From an uncultured Pelagibacteraceae bacterium (GTDB lineage: Bacteria; Pseudomonadota; Alphaproteobacteria; Pelagibacterales; Pelagibacteraceae): 64,000 nucleotides of DNA. Below, piece after piece: positions 1-10,501 of the stretch; the stretch's first letter is position 1, and the number at the start of each line of letters is the position of its first letter. Made by a program: the position numbers and the translations under genes. The stretch covers positions 1 through 64,000 of the forward strand of contig CABYFN010000002.1 in assembly GCA_902518235.1 (NCBI GenBank), read 5' to 3'. The notes beneath the pieces are model-generated. The model did no database searches. It was not told the DNA's origin and was given only the letters and a program-made list of their open reading frames with translations.

Positions 1-1143
1 GGACAGAGTTTTTTTATCGGCTTGTTCAATTCTAGTATTAGAGAAACTCTTTCTATTAGTCATGGCCAATTTGGAACGATTTATGCATCTGCAACTCTTT
101 GTAGCAGCTTACTTGTTATTTGGATTGGAAAAAAAATTGATGATGTAAATGTACTGAAGTTTGCTATTTTCGTAACAATACTCCTCTCATTTTCAAGCTT
201 TTTCTTTTCAAAAATCTCATCAGTAGTTTTTTTATTTGTAGCGATATTTTTAATGAGATTTTCTGGTCAAGGAATGATGTCTCACACAGCGTCAACTACA
301 ATCTCTAGATATTTTACAAAGTCTAGGGGACGAGCGTTAAGTATGATTTGGTTTGGTTTATCTTCAGCGGAATTTATTCTACCAGTTCTCATAGTTTATT
401 CTTTAACATTAATGGCTTGGCAAAATATTTGGATTATAATTTCAATATTAGTTTTAATAATTTTACCCTTAGCATCTTATTTTTTAGTCAAAGATGTAAA
501 ACTAGATACCAGAGAAATAGATCAAGATGCAAAATTCAAAGAAGATAAAATTAAACAGTGGAAAAGAATAGAAGTTTTGGGAGATTATAGATTTTATATT
601 ATATCACTTAATATGTTAGCAATGCCGTGGATTGCTACGGGTGTCTTTGTTTACCAATCATTTATCGTAAATTCTAAAGGGTGGGGTGAGTACACAATAG
701 CACAATCTTTTATGTCCTACTCGATTTGTTCTGTTATCACTTTATTAGTCTCTGGATATTTAATTGATAAATTAACGAGTAGAAAATTACTTATATACAT
801 GAACATTCCCTTATTGCTTGCAACATTTGTTATTATGTATTTTGATGCCGCGCAATCAGCTTTCTTATTTTTAGGTTTAATTGGAATATCCAACGGTTTA
901 GCTAATTTATTGGGATCTTCAACTTGGGCTGAAATATATGGAGTAAAATACATTGGCTCAATTAAAGCTTTAACAACTGCTTTGATGGTTTTTGCTACTG
1001 CGTTTGGCACTGCTTTATTTGGAATTTTGATTGATGTTGGCTATTCTATTGAAAAAATAGCAATAATATCTGCAGTATCGATTTCATGTTCTATAGTCTT
1101 ACTTTTCACTGTTAGAAAAAAACTAAATCCAGTTTATCTTTAA
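1..1143 (+). CDS. MFS transporter, 5' truncated by window edge
   Basis: Frame is open from base 1 (GQSFFIGLFNSSIRE...), so the TTG start at 22 in the track is probably not real; many hydrophobic helices with MFS-like pattern. Confidence 0.8.
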   Translation, partial: GQSFFIGLFNSSIRETLSISHGQFGTIYASATLCSSLLVIWIGKKIDDVNVLKFAIFVTILLSFSSFFFSKISSVVFLFVAIFLMRFSGQGMMSHTASTTISRYFTKSRGRALSMIWFGLSSAEFILPVLIVYSLTLMAWQNIWIIISILVLIILPLASYFLVKDVKLDTREIDQDAKFKEDKIKQWKRIEVLGDYRFYIISLNMLAMPWIATGVFVYQSFIVNSKGWGEYTIAQSFMSYSICSVITLLVSGYLIDKLTSRKLLIYMNIPLLLATFVIMYFDAAQSAFLFLGLIGISNGLANLLGSSTWAEIYGVKYIGSIKALTTALMVFATAFGTALFGILIDVGYSIEKIAIISAVSISCSIVLLFTVRKKLNPVYL

Positions 1144-1185
1144 TACTGCTTGATTTTTTTATATTCGGGGTGTATCTAACCGACC

Positions 1186-1710
1186 ATGGCAAGAGTTACA
1201 GTTGAAGATTGTATTGATAAAGTTGATAGTCCTTATGAATTAGTATTGGTTGCAAAAGAAAGAGCAACACAGCTAAATTCAGGATTAGAGCCAACATTAG
1301 ATAGAGATAACGATAAAAACACCGTTATAGCATTAAGAGAAATAGCTGAAGAAACAATTAAAGTTCCAGATTTAACTGACGCAGCAGTATATAAATTAAG
1401 AAAACATGTTGAACAAGTTGATGACTCATCTGAAGATGAAGATGATATAGGCGATGATTTTGAAAATCTTTACAAAGGTGAAATTTCAAAGAGTGGTGTT
1501 CCAATACTACCATCTAAAAGAGCAAGAAAAATTCCAGAAAAAATCCAAGTATCAAAAGATGATTTAGCGGAATTACAAAATACTACTGAACAACCGAGTT
1601 CTGATCCAGTTGAAGAAGCACAAGAAGAAGAAGTTGATGTTTCTTTAGACGAAATGAAAGATCAAGAGGAAACTGTATCTGAGGCTTCAGAAACAGAAAA
1701 TCAAGAATAG
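1186..1710 (+). CDS. rpoZ: DNA-directed RNA polymerase omega subunit with long acidic C-terminal extension
   Basis: N-terminus [30 protein letters not shown] is typical of RpoZ. Confidence 0.9.
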   Translation: MARVTVEDCIDKVDSPYELVLVAKERATQLNSGLEPTLDRDNDKNTVIALREIAEETIKVPDLTDAAVYKLRKHVEQVDDSSEDEDDIGDDFENLYKGEISKSGVPILPSKRARKIPEKIQVSKDDLAELQNTTEQPSSDPVEEAQEEEVDVSLDEMKDQEETVSEASETENQE

Positions 1711-2853
1711 TTAACCAAATTCTTTTATTATCTTTTCTCTGTGTTCATCTAAATCAGGTATATCTCCTCTAGTTTCCTCGTCTTTGTAAGTAGACATTTT
1801 TATAGGATTTCCTGCTGATTTAAATTCTCCAATTACTTTATGATAAGATTTTATAATCATATTCCTCTCTTTGATTTGAGGATTTTCAACGGCCTGTTTA
1901 ATGTTAAAAATTGGCCCACAAGGAATTTTTAATTCCTCCATTTCTTTCACCCATTCATCTGTAGTTTTTAAACTTAATTTTTTTTCAAAAATTTCTTTTA
2001 ACTGATCCATATTTTCACATCTTAATGAATTAGTATTAAATCTTTCATCGTTCGTTATTTCAGAAATTTTTAATACGTCGCAAAGTTTTGAAAAAAGTTT
2101 GTCATTCCCAGCTGCAATGATTATGTAACTATCTTTTGTTTTGAATGCTTCAAAGGGGGCGATAGAGGGATGTCTTGAACCCATCGGACTAGGAATTTCC
2201 TTTTTAGAGAGATATCTTGCAATTGCATTTTCTAAAATTGCAATCTGACAATCTAACATAGAGACATCAATAAAAGCTCCTTTACCCGTTTTCTGTCTAT
2301 CGTACAAAGCTGCATTTATTCCTATTGCAGTAAACAATCCAGCAGTTATGTCCCCAATCGACGTCCCAACTCTGGTAGGTTCAGAATTTGGATGACCTGT
2401 TACACTCATTAAACCACCCATTCCTTGAACCACCATATCGTATGCAGGTAATTCCTTTAAAGGTCCAGTTTGTCCAAAACCGGATGCAGATGCATAAATT
2501 AATTTAGGATACTTTTTACTCACTTCTTTCCAACCAAAACCCCATTTATCTAATGTGCCAGGCTTAAAATTTTCGACTAAGATATCAGCTTTAGATAATA
2601 TTTTTTCAAATATTTTTTTGTCATCTTCATTCTTTAAATTTAAAGCAATACTTTCTTTTCCTCTATTTAGAGACATAAAGTATGCAGAATAATCTTTAAC
2701 AAAAGGACCAAATTTTCTCGAGTCGTCACCTATTTCTGGGGCTTCAATTTTAATAACTCTCGCACCTAAATCCGAAAGTATCATTGTACAATAAGGTCCA
2801 ACTAAAACCCTTGTTAAATCAACAACTAATAAATTTTTTAATGGTCCATCCAT
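1711..2853 (-). CDS. CaiB/BaiF family CoA transferase
   Basis: MDGPLKNLLVVDLTRVLVGPYCTMILSDLGARVIKIEAPEIGDDSR..., LVENFKPGTLDKWGFGW; start moved to the internal Met. Confidence 0.9.
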   Translation of the reverse strand: MDGPLKNLLVVDLTRVLVGPYCTMILSDLGARVIKIEAPEIGDDSRKFGPFVKDYSAYFMSLNRGKESIALNLKNEDDKKIFEKILSKADILVENFKPGTLDKWGFGWKEVSKKYPKLIYASASGFGQTGPLKELPAYDMVVQGMGGLMSVTGHPNSEPTRVGTSIGDITAGLFTAIGINAALYDRQKTGKGAFIDVSMLDCQIAILENAIARYLSKKEIPSPMGSRHPSIAPFEAFKTKDSYIIIAAGNDKLFSKLCDVLKISEITNDERFNTNSLRCENMDQLKEIFEKKLSLKTTDEWVKEMEELKIPCGPIFNIKQAVENPQIKERNMIIKSYHKVIGEFKSAGNPIKMSTYKDEETRGDIPDLDEHREKIIKEFG

Positions 2854-2946
2854 AACTTCAATTATATGACAAATACTTATATTGACTCTTAGACTTAAGT
2901 TCAATTTAATATAATTTATTAAATTAATCTAAAGAGGGGAAATAAT

Positions 2947-3957
2947 ATGTTTAAAAAAATTAGTTTTTATTTCGCAACATTATTTTTAGCTTTCTCATTG
3001 ATCGGATCAGCTTATGCTGTGACATTAAAAGCAAGCCACCAATGGCCAGGAACGCCTAGAGCGGATGGCTCATATGATCCAAGACACGAGATGGTTCAAA
3101 TAATTGCTGATGAAGTTAAAAAAGCAGGTGTGGATATAGATATCAGAATTTATCCTGCAAAATCACTTTACAAACCAAAAGAACAGTGGAAACCAATGAC
3201 TACAGGTCAATTGGATATATCTGCTTTTCCATTAGGATACGCTGCAAAATTCCATCCAGAATTTGATGCAACTCTTATGCCTGGCACTGTAAAAAATCAT
3301 GACCATGCATTACGTTTTAATAAATCACCTATGATGGTGGAAATTAAAAAAATTATTAATAATGCTGGTGTAGTTGTTTTATCTGACGCCTGGTTAGGTG
3401 GGGGTTTTGCCTCTAAAACTAACTGCATAACAAATCCATCTGATGTTAAAGGACAAGTTATGAGAGCTGCTGGTAAAGCATTTAACCAAATGTTAGCTGG
3501 TGCAGGTGCTGGAATACAAAGTATGCCATCTTCTGAGATTTATACTGGTCTACAAACTGGTGTATTAACGGGTGCAAACACAAGTTCTGGAAGTTTTGTA
3601 AGTTACAAAATTTACGAACAAGTGACTTGCGCAACTCCTCCAGGAGAATATGGTCTATGGTTTATGTATGAGCCAATTTTAATGTCAAAAATGAGTTTTG
3701 ATAAACTTAATGCAAAGCAACAAGATGCTTTAATGAAAGCAGGAAAAGTTGCAGAGAAATACATGACAGCACAAGTAGCAAATCTAGATAAAAAATTTGA
3801 AGATGCTTACAAAGCTGCAGGTGTTAAATTAGCTTACATGACAGCAGAAGACCATGCTGCATGGATTGAAATTGCAAAACAAACTTCGCATAAAGAGTTC
3901 GCCAAAAAAGTACCAGGTGGAGACAAACTTATGGAAATGGCTTTAGCAGTTAAGTAA
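2947..3957 (+). CDS. TRAP transporter solute-binding protein (DctP family)
   Basis: Signal peptide, DctP-like body, followed by small and large TRAP permease genes. Confidence 0.88.
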   Translation: MFKKISFYFATLFLAFSLIGSAYAVTLKASHQWPGTPRADGSYDPRHEMVQIIADEVKKAGVDIDIRIYPAKSLYKPKEQWKPMTTGQLDISAFPLGYAAKFHPEFDATLMPGTVKNHDHALRFNKSPMMVEIKKIINNAGVVVLSDAWLGGGFASKTNCITNPSDVKGQVMRAAGKAFNQMLAGAGAGIQSMPSSEIYTGLQTGVLTGANTSSGSFVSYKIYEQVTCATPPGEYGLWFMYEPILMSKMSFDKLNAKQQDALMKAGKVAEKYMTAQVANLDKKFEDAYKAAGVKLAYMTAEDHAAWIEIAKQTSHKEFAKKVPGGDKLMEMALAVK

Positions 3958-3970
3958 AACAATATATAAA

Positions 3971-4006
3971 GAACCCCTACTTAAAATATTGAGTGGGGGT
4001 TTTTTT
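3971..4006 (+). terminator. Rho-independent terminator/attenuator between the TRAP binding protein and the permease genes
   Basis: Stem ACCCCTACT (3973-3981) / AGTGGGGGT (3992-4000), 9 bp with one G-U, followed by a T tract that abuts the dctQ ATG at 4007. Confidence 0.85.
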
Positions 4007-4501
4007 ATGAAAGAACAATATTTAAAATTTTGTAGTTTTTCCTCAAAGGCATGTGGTGCCTTTGCAGTTCTAGCCTTAATATTATCAATTTTGGTAATCG
4101 TTGAATTAGTATTTGAAAGATACTTTTTTCAAAGAGCAATCACATGGCAAACTGAGCTAGTCACAATGCTTTTAGTTGCTTCAACATTTATTGGTAGTGC
4201 TTATGTCTTAAGTGAGAAAGCGCATGTTAGCATGGAGTGGATTTATGATTTTTTATCAAAAAAAAGTATTCTAAGACTTAAAATATTTACCTCATTAATT
4301 AGCTTATTATTTTTTATAATTTTATTCTATTTTGGTTATTTAATGGTTGAAGAAGCTTTTACTAAAAATTATTCAACAGGAACAGTTTGGGACCCTCCTT
4401 TATGGATACCTTATTCATCAATGATGATTGGAGCTGTACTAATGATACTTCAATACATTGCAGAAATTATTAAGCTTATTGACGAGGAGGATGGTAATTA
4501 A
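4007..4501 (+). CDS. TRAP transporter small permease (DctQ family)
   Basis: About 165 aa with four TM segments; starts at ATG 4007 (the TTG at 3989 lies inside the terminator stem-loop). Confidence 0.87.
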   Translation: MKEQYLKFCSFSSKACGAFAVLALILSILVIVELVFERYFFQRAITWQTELVTMLLVASTFIGSAYVLSEKAHVSMEWIYDFLSKKSILRLKIFTSLISLLFFIILFYFGYLMVEEAFTKNYSTGTVWDPPLWIPYSSMMIGAVLMILQYIAEIIKLIDEEDGN

Positions 4502-5832
4502 TGGATCCTTTATTAATAGCAGTAATTGTTGCAGTTTTCACGTTGGTAGTTTTATTTTCTGGAATACCAATTGCTTTTGGTTTAAGTTTTGTCTCAATAG
4601 CACTTCTAGTTACATTTGAAGGCTTTCAAATGTTAGATGTTTTTGCAGAAACATTTTATGCTGGATTAAATTCTTTTGTTTTACTTTCAATACCAATGTT
4701 TATTTTAATGGGAATGGCTGTTGCCAACTCTCCAGCGGGAAAAGATTTATATACCGGTTTAGATAGATGGCTTTGGAGAGTTCCAGGTGGACTTGTAATT
4801 TCTAATATTGGCGCTTGTTCAGTTTTCGCTGCCCTAAGTGGATCAAGTCCTGCAACTTGTGCAGCAATTGGAACTATGGGTATACCTGAAATGAGAAAAA
4901 GAGGGTACTCAGATCAAATAGCAACAGGAACAATAGCAGCCGGTGGAACTTTAGGAGTTTTAATCCCACCAAGTATTGTTCTAATTGTTTATGGAATTGC
5001 AACTGGAACATCAATAGGAAGATTGTTTTTATGTGGTTTGATACCAGGGTTCATGTTGGCAGGTATGTTTGCAATATGGGCTCTTATACATAGTTATTTT
5101 ATTGATAAAGATTCTGCGAGAGCTTTAAAGAATAGAACACCCCCAACATTAAAAGAAAAAATTGAGGTGTTGCCAAGAATTCTTCCTTTCTTAGCTATCA
5201 TAGCTGGTGTCCTATACGTGCTATATGGTGGAGTTGCGACACCTTCAGAAGCTTCAGGTGTTGGAGCATTTTTAGTTTTTGTATTGATCGCTGTTGTTTA
5301 TAAAATTTATCAACCAAAAAAAATATGGAATATTGTTAAAGTTTCAATGAAAGAAAGTGTGATGATAATGTTTATTATCGCTGCATCCTACCTTTTTGCT
5401 TTTACCTTATCACAACTTTACGTAACACAATCTTTAGCCCAGAGTATGGTCGAGTTAAGCTCTAACAAATGGGTAGTATTTATTTTAATTAATATTTTTT
5501 TACTTATAGCTGGTTTCTTCTTACCACCAGTTGCCGTTATAGTAATGACGTCTGCAATATTGTTACCAGTTATAACTACTTTAGGATTTGATCCGTATTG
5601 GTTTGCAATTGTATTTACGATAAATATGGAAATTGGTCTTATTACTCCACCCGTTGGACTTAACCTTTATATTATCAAGGGTATTACGCCAGACGTTAGT
5701 TTATCTGAAATATTAAAAGGATCTATACCATTTATGATAATTATGGCTTTAGCTATATTAATTTTGTGTATTTTTCCTGAAATTGTTACTTGGCTTCCTG
5801 ATAAAATAATGGGCAAAAGTTTAGGTTTTTAA
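4501..5832 (+). CDS. TRAP transporter large permease (DctM family)
   Basis: 443 aa, SIPMFILMGM, SGSSPATCAAIGTMGIPEM, PPSIVLIVYG motifs. Confidence 0.93.
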   Translation: MDPLLIAVIVAVFTLVVLFSGIPIAFGLSFVSIALLVTFEGFQMLDVFAETFYAGLNSFVLLSIPMFILMGMAVANSPAGKDLYTGLDRWLWRVPGGLVISNIGACSVFAALSGSSPATCAAIGTMGIPEMRKRGYSDQIATGTIAAGGTLGVLIPPSIVLIVYGIATGTSIGRLFLCGLIPGFMLAGMFAIWALIHSYFIDKDSARALKNRTPPTLKEKIEVLPRILPFLAIIAGVLYVLYGGVATPSEASGVGAFLVFVLIAVVYKIYQPKKIWNIVKVSMKESVMIMFIIAASYLFAFTLSQLYVTQSLAQSMVELSSNKWVVFILINIFLLIAGFFLPPVAVIVMTSAILLPVITTLGFDPYWFAIVFTINMEIGLITPPVGLNLYIIKGITPDVSLSEILKGSIPFMIIMALAILILCIFPEIVTWLPDKIMGKSLGF

Positions 5833-5847
5833 TATATAAAAAACACC

Positions 5848-7155
5848 ATGTTGAATATAAAAAGAATTTTTGAGACCATTGCTGATGCTGGACAAAAGAT
5901 TTTAGAAAAAAAATCCTTTAAAAGTATTGCAAAAAAAAGAGATCTATTAGATCTTTGTGATGACCTGTTGTCTACTAAAGGAGCAGCTTTTGGAATTACA
6001 TTGGCAAGAGATATATTATTTAGATATCAAAATTTATCTAATGAAGAAAAAAATAAATTTTTAATTGACGTTAATGAAAAGTATAAACCAGATCCATTAA
6101 AAATTGATGAGGCTATTAAGAAATACAGCGTTGCCCAAGATGATTACTCAATTTTAAATTTATCAAAAGTTACCTCTGGCATAAGAAAAGAACTATTTGT
6201 TAGATTAAATATGGCTCCCAATGGTACATCTGAGATTGTTTCATTAAGAGAAGATTTAGTAAAATTAATGAAGGATAAGCCAGAATTAAAAAGTTTGGAT
6301 TATGATCTAATCGATATATTTAAAAATTGGTTCAACCCTGGCTTCCTGAAGCTAAGAAAAATAACATGGGACACAAAAGCAAATATTTTAGAAAAATTAT
6401 TAAAATATGAAAAAGTTCATTCAATGAAAGATATGAATGAATTAAAAAGAAGACTTGGAAAAGATAGAAGATTCTTTGCATATTTTCATCCTGCTTTAGA
6501 AGACGAGCCTATAATATTTGTTGAGATAGCTTTAACCAAAGGATTAAGTCAATCTATACAAGAATTAACAAGACCTTCAAATGAAAACCTAAAAAAATAT
6601 GATACAGCAACTTTCTATTCAATAAGTAACTGCCAAGATGGTTTATCAAGAGTAACTCTAGGAAATTTTTTAATTAAAAGAGTTGTCTACGAACTTCAAG
6701 AAGAACTTCCAGATATAAAATATTTTGGAACTTTGTCACCAATGGTTGGATTTGCCAATTGGTTTAAAAAAATGGATAGCAATCAAGCAGCAGAGATTTT
6801 AGGTGAAGCTAATAAAAACAGTTTAGATTTTTTAAAATCATCTGATTTAAAAATAGGAGATAAACGAATAGCTGATAGTAAGCAGATGATAAGCAAACTT
6901 GCAGCAAATTATTTAGTAAAACAGAAAAATAATTTTGGATTTCCAATTAATGATGTTTGTAGATTTCATCTTAAAAACGGAGCTGATATCGATGATATTG
7001 CCATAAATGCAAACGTTTCAGAGGTAGGTTTTAAAAGGTCTTTTGGCGTAATGGTTAATTATAGATATGAATTAGCAAAAATTGAGAAAAATCACCAAGA
7101 ATATGTAAACGAGAAGAAAGTTAATATATCCAATAAAGTTAAAAAATATGTCTAA
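5848..7155 (+). CDS. Malonyl-CoA decarboxylase
   Basis: RRFFAYFHPALEDEPIIFVEIALTKGLSQSIQ, FYSISNCQDGLSRVTLGNFLIKRVV, FGTLSPMVGF are MCD-family motifs. Confidence 0.9.
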   Translation: MLNIKRIFETIADAGQKILEKKSFKSIAKKRDLLDLCDDLLSTKGAAFGITLARDILFRYQNLSNEEKNKFLIDVNEKYKPDPLKIDEAIKKYSVAQDDYSILNLSKVTSGIRKELFVRLNMAPNGTSEIVSLREDLVKLMKDKPELKSLDYDLIDIFKNWFNPGFLKLRKITWDTKANILEKLLKYEKVHSMKDMNELKRRLGKDRRFFAYFHPALEDEPIIFVEIALTKGLSQSIQELTRPSNENLKKYDTATFYSISNCQDGLSRVTLGNFLIKRVVYELQEELPDIKYFGTLSPMVGFANWFKKMDSNQAAEILGEANKNSLDFLKSSDLKIGDKRIADSKQMISKLAANYLVKQKNNFGFPINDVCRFHLKNGADIDDIAINANVSEVGFKRSFGVMVNYRYELAKIEKNHQEYVNEKKVNISNKVKKYV

Positions 7156-8149
7156 GATTAATAGATTGGTGTCAGTTGCCCCTATGATGGATTGCACTGA
7201 TAGGCACGAAAGATACTTTTTAAGATTGATAAGTAAAAATGTGCTTCTTTACACTGAAATGGTTGTTTCAGAGGCAATCGATAGAGGAGATAAGGATAGA
7301 CTGTTATCCTTCGACCTAAGAGAAAAACCAGTAGCCTTACAATTAGGTGGTTCTACACCAAGATTGTTAGCAAATTCTGCAAAAATTGGTGAGGATTATG
7401 GATATGACGAAATTAATTTAAACTTAGGTTGTCCAAGTAAAAAAGTTCAAAAGAACAAATTTGGTGCATGTTTAATCAAAGAGCCAAATTTAGTTGCTGA
7501 TTGTTTGTCAGAAATGATTAATTCAACGTCTTTACCAGTCACTGTTAAGACTAGAATTGGTTATGACGACGTAGAGGATTACGAACATCTTTATAATTTT
7601 ATAAATACTTTAAAAGACACAGGAGTTAAAACTTTTATAATTCATGCAAGAAAAGCAATGCTTGGTAAATTTACACCTAAACAAAATCTCAATATACCTC
7701 CACTAAAATATGATTATGTATATAAACTAAAGCAAGATTTCAAAGATCTAGAAATAGTCATTAATGGCGGTGTCACCTCTGTAGAGGAAGTAAAAGATCA
7801 TTTAGAAAGAGTAGATGGAGCAATGATTGGCAGATCTGTTTATCATTCGCCTTACCTTTTAGCTGATATTGAAAAAGAGATATTCAATAATCAAAATATA
7901 AAAGATCGAGAAGAAATCGTTGAAGATTTAATTGACTACGTTAAAGCTGAAGTGAAAAAAGGTACAAGAGTAAATCAAGTTATGAGACATACACTTGGTT
8001 TATTTCATGGACAAACTGGCTCTAGTCACTGGAAAAGATACTTAAGTGAAAATATGTGTGTAAGAGATGCTGACGTAAAAAAAATTGATCATATTATGGA
8101 TAAAGTTAGACTTTCTCCTAAATTACATTCTTCAGGTCGAATTGATTAA
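7148..8149 (+). CDS. dusA: tRNA-dihydrouridine(20/20a) synthase
   Basis: SVAPMMDCTDRHERYFLRLIS, NLNLGCPSKKVQKNKFGACLIKEP, VTVKTRIGYDD. Confidence 0.93.
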   Translation: MSKINRLVSVAPMMDCTDRHERYFLRLISKNVLLYTEMVVSEAIDRGDKDRLLSFDLREKPVALQLGGSTPRLLANSAKIGEDYGYDEINLNLGCPSKKVQKNKFGACLIKEPNLVADCLSEMINSTSLPVTVKTRIGYDDVEDYEHLYNFINTLKDTGVKTFIIHARKAMLGKFTPKQNLNIPPLKYDYVYKLKQDFKDLEIVINGGVTSVEEVKDHLERVDGAMIGRSVYHSPYLLADIEKEIFNNQNIKDREEIVEDLIDYVKAEVKKGTRVNQVMRHTLGLFHGQTGSSHWKRYLSENMCVRDADVKKIDHIMDKVRLSPKLHSSGRID

Positions 8150-8972
8150 TACTATTCTCTCTAATCAGTATTATTTATTAATTTTATTAATGATAATAAC
8201 TGCTTTTCCTGTAGGATTTTTTGCAGGCTATTTTGGAATAGGTGGAGGTTTAATTTCTGTTCCTGTTCTTTTTTTTATTTTTGAAACAGCAAATGTTGAT
8301 AAATCTTATTTGATGCATCTATCAGTAGGAACCGCTTTTTCAATTACAATTTTTACATCCACTGTTTCAGTTATGACACACAGAAAGCATAAAGCTGTAG
8401 ATATAAATATTTTAAAAACTTATGGAGTATTTGTAATATTGGGAGTTTCACTCGGCACGTATATGGCAGCAATGCTAAATACAAAATCATTAGTTTTATT
8501 TTTTGCCGTTGTTGTTTATTTTTTTGGTGGGTATTTGCTATTAATAAAGCAAGAATTAAAAAAAAATAAAAGTTTTAAATTACTTCCAAAGGCTACCTTT
8601 GGTTTCTTGTCAGGTTTTATTTCTGCACCCATGGGGATAACAGGAGCAATGATGAACGTGCCGATATTAAGATATTTTGGATATCCAATTAGTAGAGCCA
8701 TAGGAAGTTCTGCAGCTATAGGACTTGTAATAGCGTCCATTGGATCTATTGGTTTTTTAACTTCAGGTTTTTTATTAAAAGCAAATCTTCCTATGAGCTT
8801 AGGTTTTGTAAATATTCCTGCATTCTTGATATTCATCCCCATCACATCTTTCATGGCTCGGGTTGGAGCTAATATGGTTCACACTTCAGATAAAAATAAA
8901 ACACAAAGAATGTTTGGGGTATTTTTATATGTTATAGGAACTCTGTTTTTGATTAGGTTTTTAGACCTCTAA
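8085..8972 (+). CDS. TauE/SafE family sulfite exporter-like permease
   Basis: FFAGYFGIGGGLISVPVL and C-terminal repeat; exact start uncertain (8085 overlaps dusA; ATG at 8190 is an alternative). Confidence 0.85.
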   Translation: MIILWIKLDFLLNYILQVELINTILSNQYYLLILLMIITAFPVGFFAGYFGIGGGLISVPVLFFIFETANVDKSYLMHLSVGTAFSITIFTSTVSVMTHRKHKAVDINILKTYGVFVILGVSLGTYMAAMLNTKSLVLFFAVVVYFFGGYLLLIKQELKKNKSFKLLPKATFGFLSGFISAPMGITGAMMNVPILRYFGYPISRAIGSSAAIGLVIASIGSIGFLTSGFLLKANLPMSLGFVNIPAFLIFIPITSFMARVGANMVHTSDKNKTQRMFGVFLYVIGTLFLIRFLDL

Positions 8973-10427
8973 TTAAATTTTTTGATCATATTCACCAATT
9001 TTGCCTGTTTTCTCAAGCAATTGATCAATGAAATCAAAGATCTTTTTCTTTCTTTCATCAGATGTTGGACTTTCTGTAACAACTACCAATGAGGGCTTGT
9101 TAGATGAGGCCCTTATTAAACCCCAGGAGCCATCTTTAAAAGAAAATCTAATTCCATTTACAGTAAGTATATCATCGATTATTTGACCATCAATTTGTAC
9201 ATTATTTGATTTTAAATCTTCAATTTGTTTAATTATTTCTTCAACAACCTGATATTTTTCATTATCTTCACAAAAGGGGGCCATAGTTGGAGATTGATAT
9301 GTATTAGGCAATTCACTAATAATTTCACTCATATTTTTTGTGTTATTATCAAGCAAATGACAAACATGTATAGCTGAATTTATACCATCATCATATCCGT
9401 AACCTAAAGGTTGGTTGAAAAAGAAATGACCACTTTTTTCAAAACCAGCCAAAGCTTTTTCCTGATTTACTTTCCTTTTTATGTGTGAGTGTCCAGTTTT
9501 CCAATACAAAGTTTCACAGGAATTATTTTTTAAAACTTCATCTGTTGAATACAATCCAGTTGATTTAACATCTACAACAAATTTAGATCCTTTGTGATTT
9601 GAAGATAAATTTCTTGCAATCAATAATCCTATTTTATCAGAAAAAATTTCATTACCACCGTTGTCTATTACACCTACACGATCACCATCACCATCAAATC
9701 CAAATCCAATATCAGCATTATTTTCTTTCACAGATTTACTTATTGCATGCAACATTTCAAGATCTTCAGGGTTAGGATTGTACTTTGGAAAAGTATAGTC
9801 CAAATTACAATCTAGCTCTATTACTTCACATCCTATTCCCCTTAATATGTCTGGTGCAAATATTCCTGCAGTTCCATTTCCACAGGCAACAACAGCCTTG
9901 ATTTTTTTCTGAATTTTATTTTTATTTATAAGATCATCTTTATAAATGCTTTGAAAATTACTTATTTCTTTTTCACTTCCTTCTCCTTCAACAAATTTGC
10001 TATTTAAGGTTATATCTTTTAATTCCTGCATTTCCTCCGGTGCATGAGTTAAACCTTTTTTGATACCCATTTTTACTCCAGTCCATCCGTTTTCATTATG
10101 ACTAGCAGTAACCATTGCAACGGCATCGCTATCTAAATTGAATTGTGCAAAATAAACCATTGGCGATAAAGAGAGACCAATATCTTCGATATAACAGCCT
10201 GTTGATATAAGTCCTTTTTTCAGAGCTGCTTTAATTTCTTCACTGTAAGACCTGTAGTCATGCCCAACAATGATTCTTGGATTTTTTTTATTTGTGTGCT
10301 TGATTACTTGTGTTCCCAAACCTTTGCCTAAATTTGCCACACCTTCTAAATTGATATTTTCAGGGTACAACCATCGCGCGTCGTATTCTCTAAAGCCAAA
10401 AGGGTCAATTTTTATTGAATTTTTCAT
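8973..10427 (-). CDS. Phosphomannomutase/phosphoglucomutase
   Basis: FREYDARW, VTASHNENGWTGVKMG, GFGFDGDGDRVGVID motifs. Confidence 0.92.
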   Translation of the reverse strand: MKNSIKIDPFGFREYDARWLYPENINLEGVANLGKGLGTQVIKHTNKKNPRIIVGHDYRSYSEEIKAALKKGLISTGCYIEDIGLSLSPMVYFAQFNLDSDAVAMVTASHNENGWTGVKMGIKKGLTHAPEEMQELKDITLNSKFVEGEGSEKEISNFQSIYKDDLINKNKIQKKIKAVVACGNGTAGIFAPDILRGIGCEVIELDCNLDYTFPKYNPNPEDLEMLHAISKSVKENNADIGFGFDGDGDRVGVIDNGGNEIFSDKIGLLIARNLSSNHKGSKFVVDVKSTGLYSTDEVLKNNSCETLYWKTGHSHIKRKVNQEKALAGFEKSGHFFFNQPLGYGYDDGINSAIHVCHLLDNNTKNMSEIISELPNTYQSPTMAPFCEDNEKYQVVEEIIKQIEDLKSNNVQIDGQIIDDILTVNGIRFSFKDGSWGLIRASSNKPSLVVVTESPTSDERKKKIFDFIDQLLEKTGKIGEYDQKI

Positions 10428-10501
10428 GTTGATATTCTTATATTTTTTTTATTTTTTTATTGATAATTTTTTTTCAAGTTCTATAAATGTTCTATTGATT
10501 T

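Noticed and set aside
348-548. 66-aa ORF overlapping the MFS transporter, and similar same-strand out-of-frame ORFs (10771-10977)
   Set aside because: Out-of-frame within confident coding sequence; composition reflects AT-rich background.
717-1010. Antisense ORFs in the track (e.g. 717-1010 -, 8516-8854 -, 11219-11473 -, 22031-22234 -)
   Set aside because: They lie fully inside well-supported genes on the other strand and have no recognisable protein features.
3989-4006. TTG start of the DctQ ORF at 3989
   Set aside because: It falls within the terminator hairpin and T tract; ATG at 4007 is a better start.
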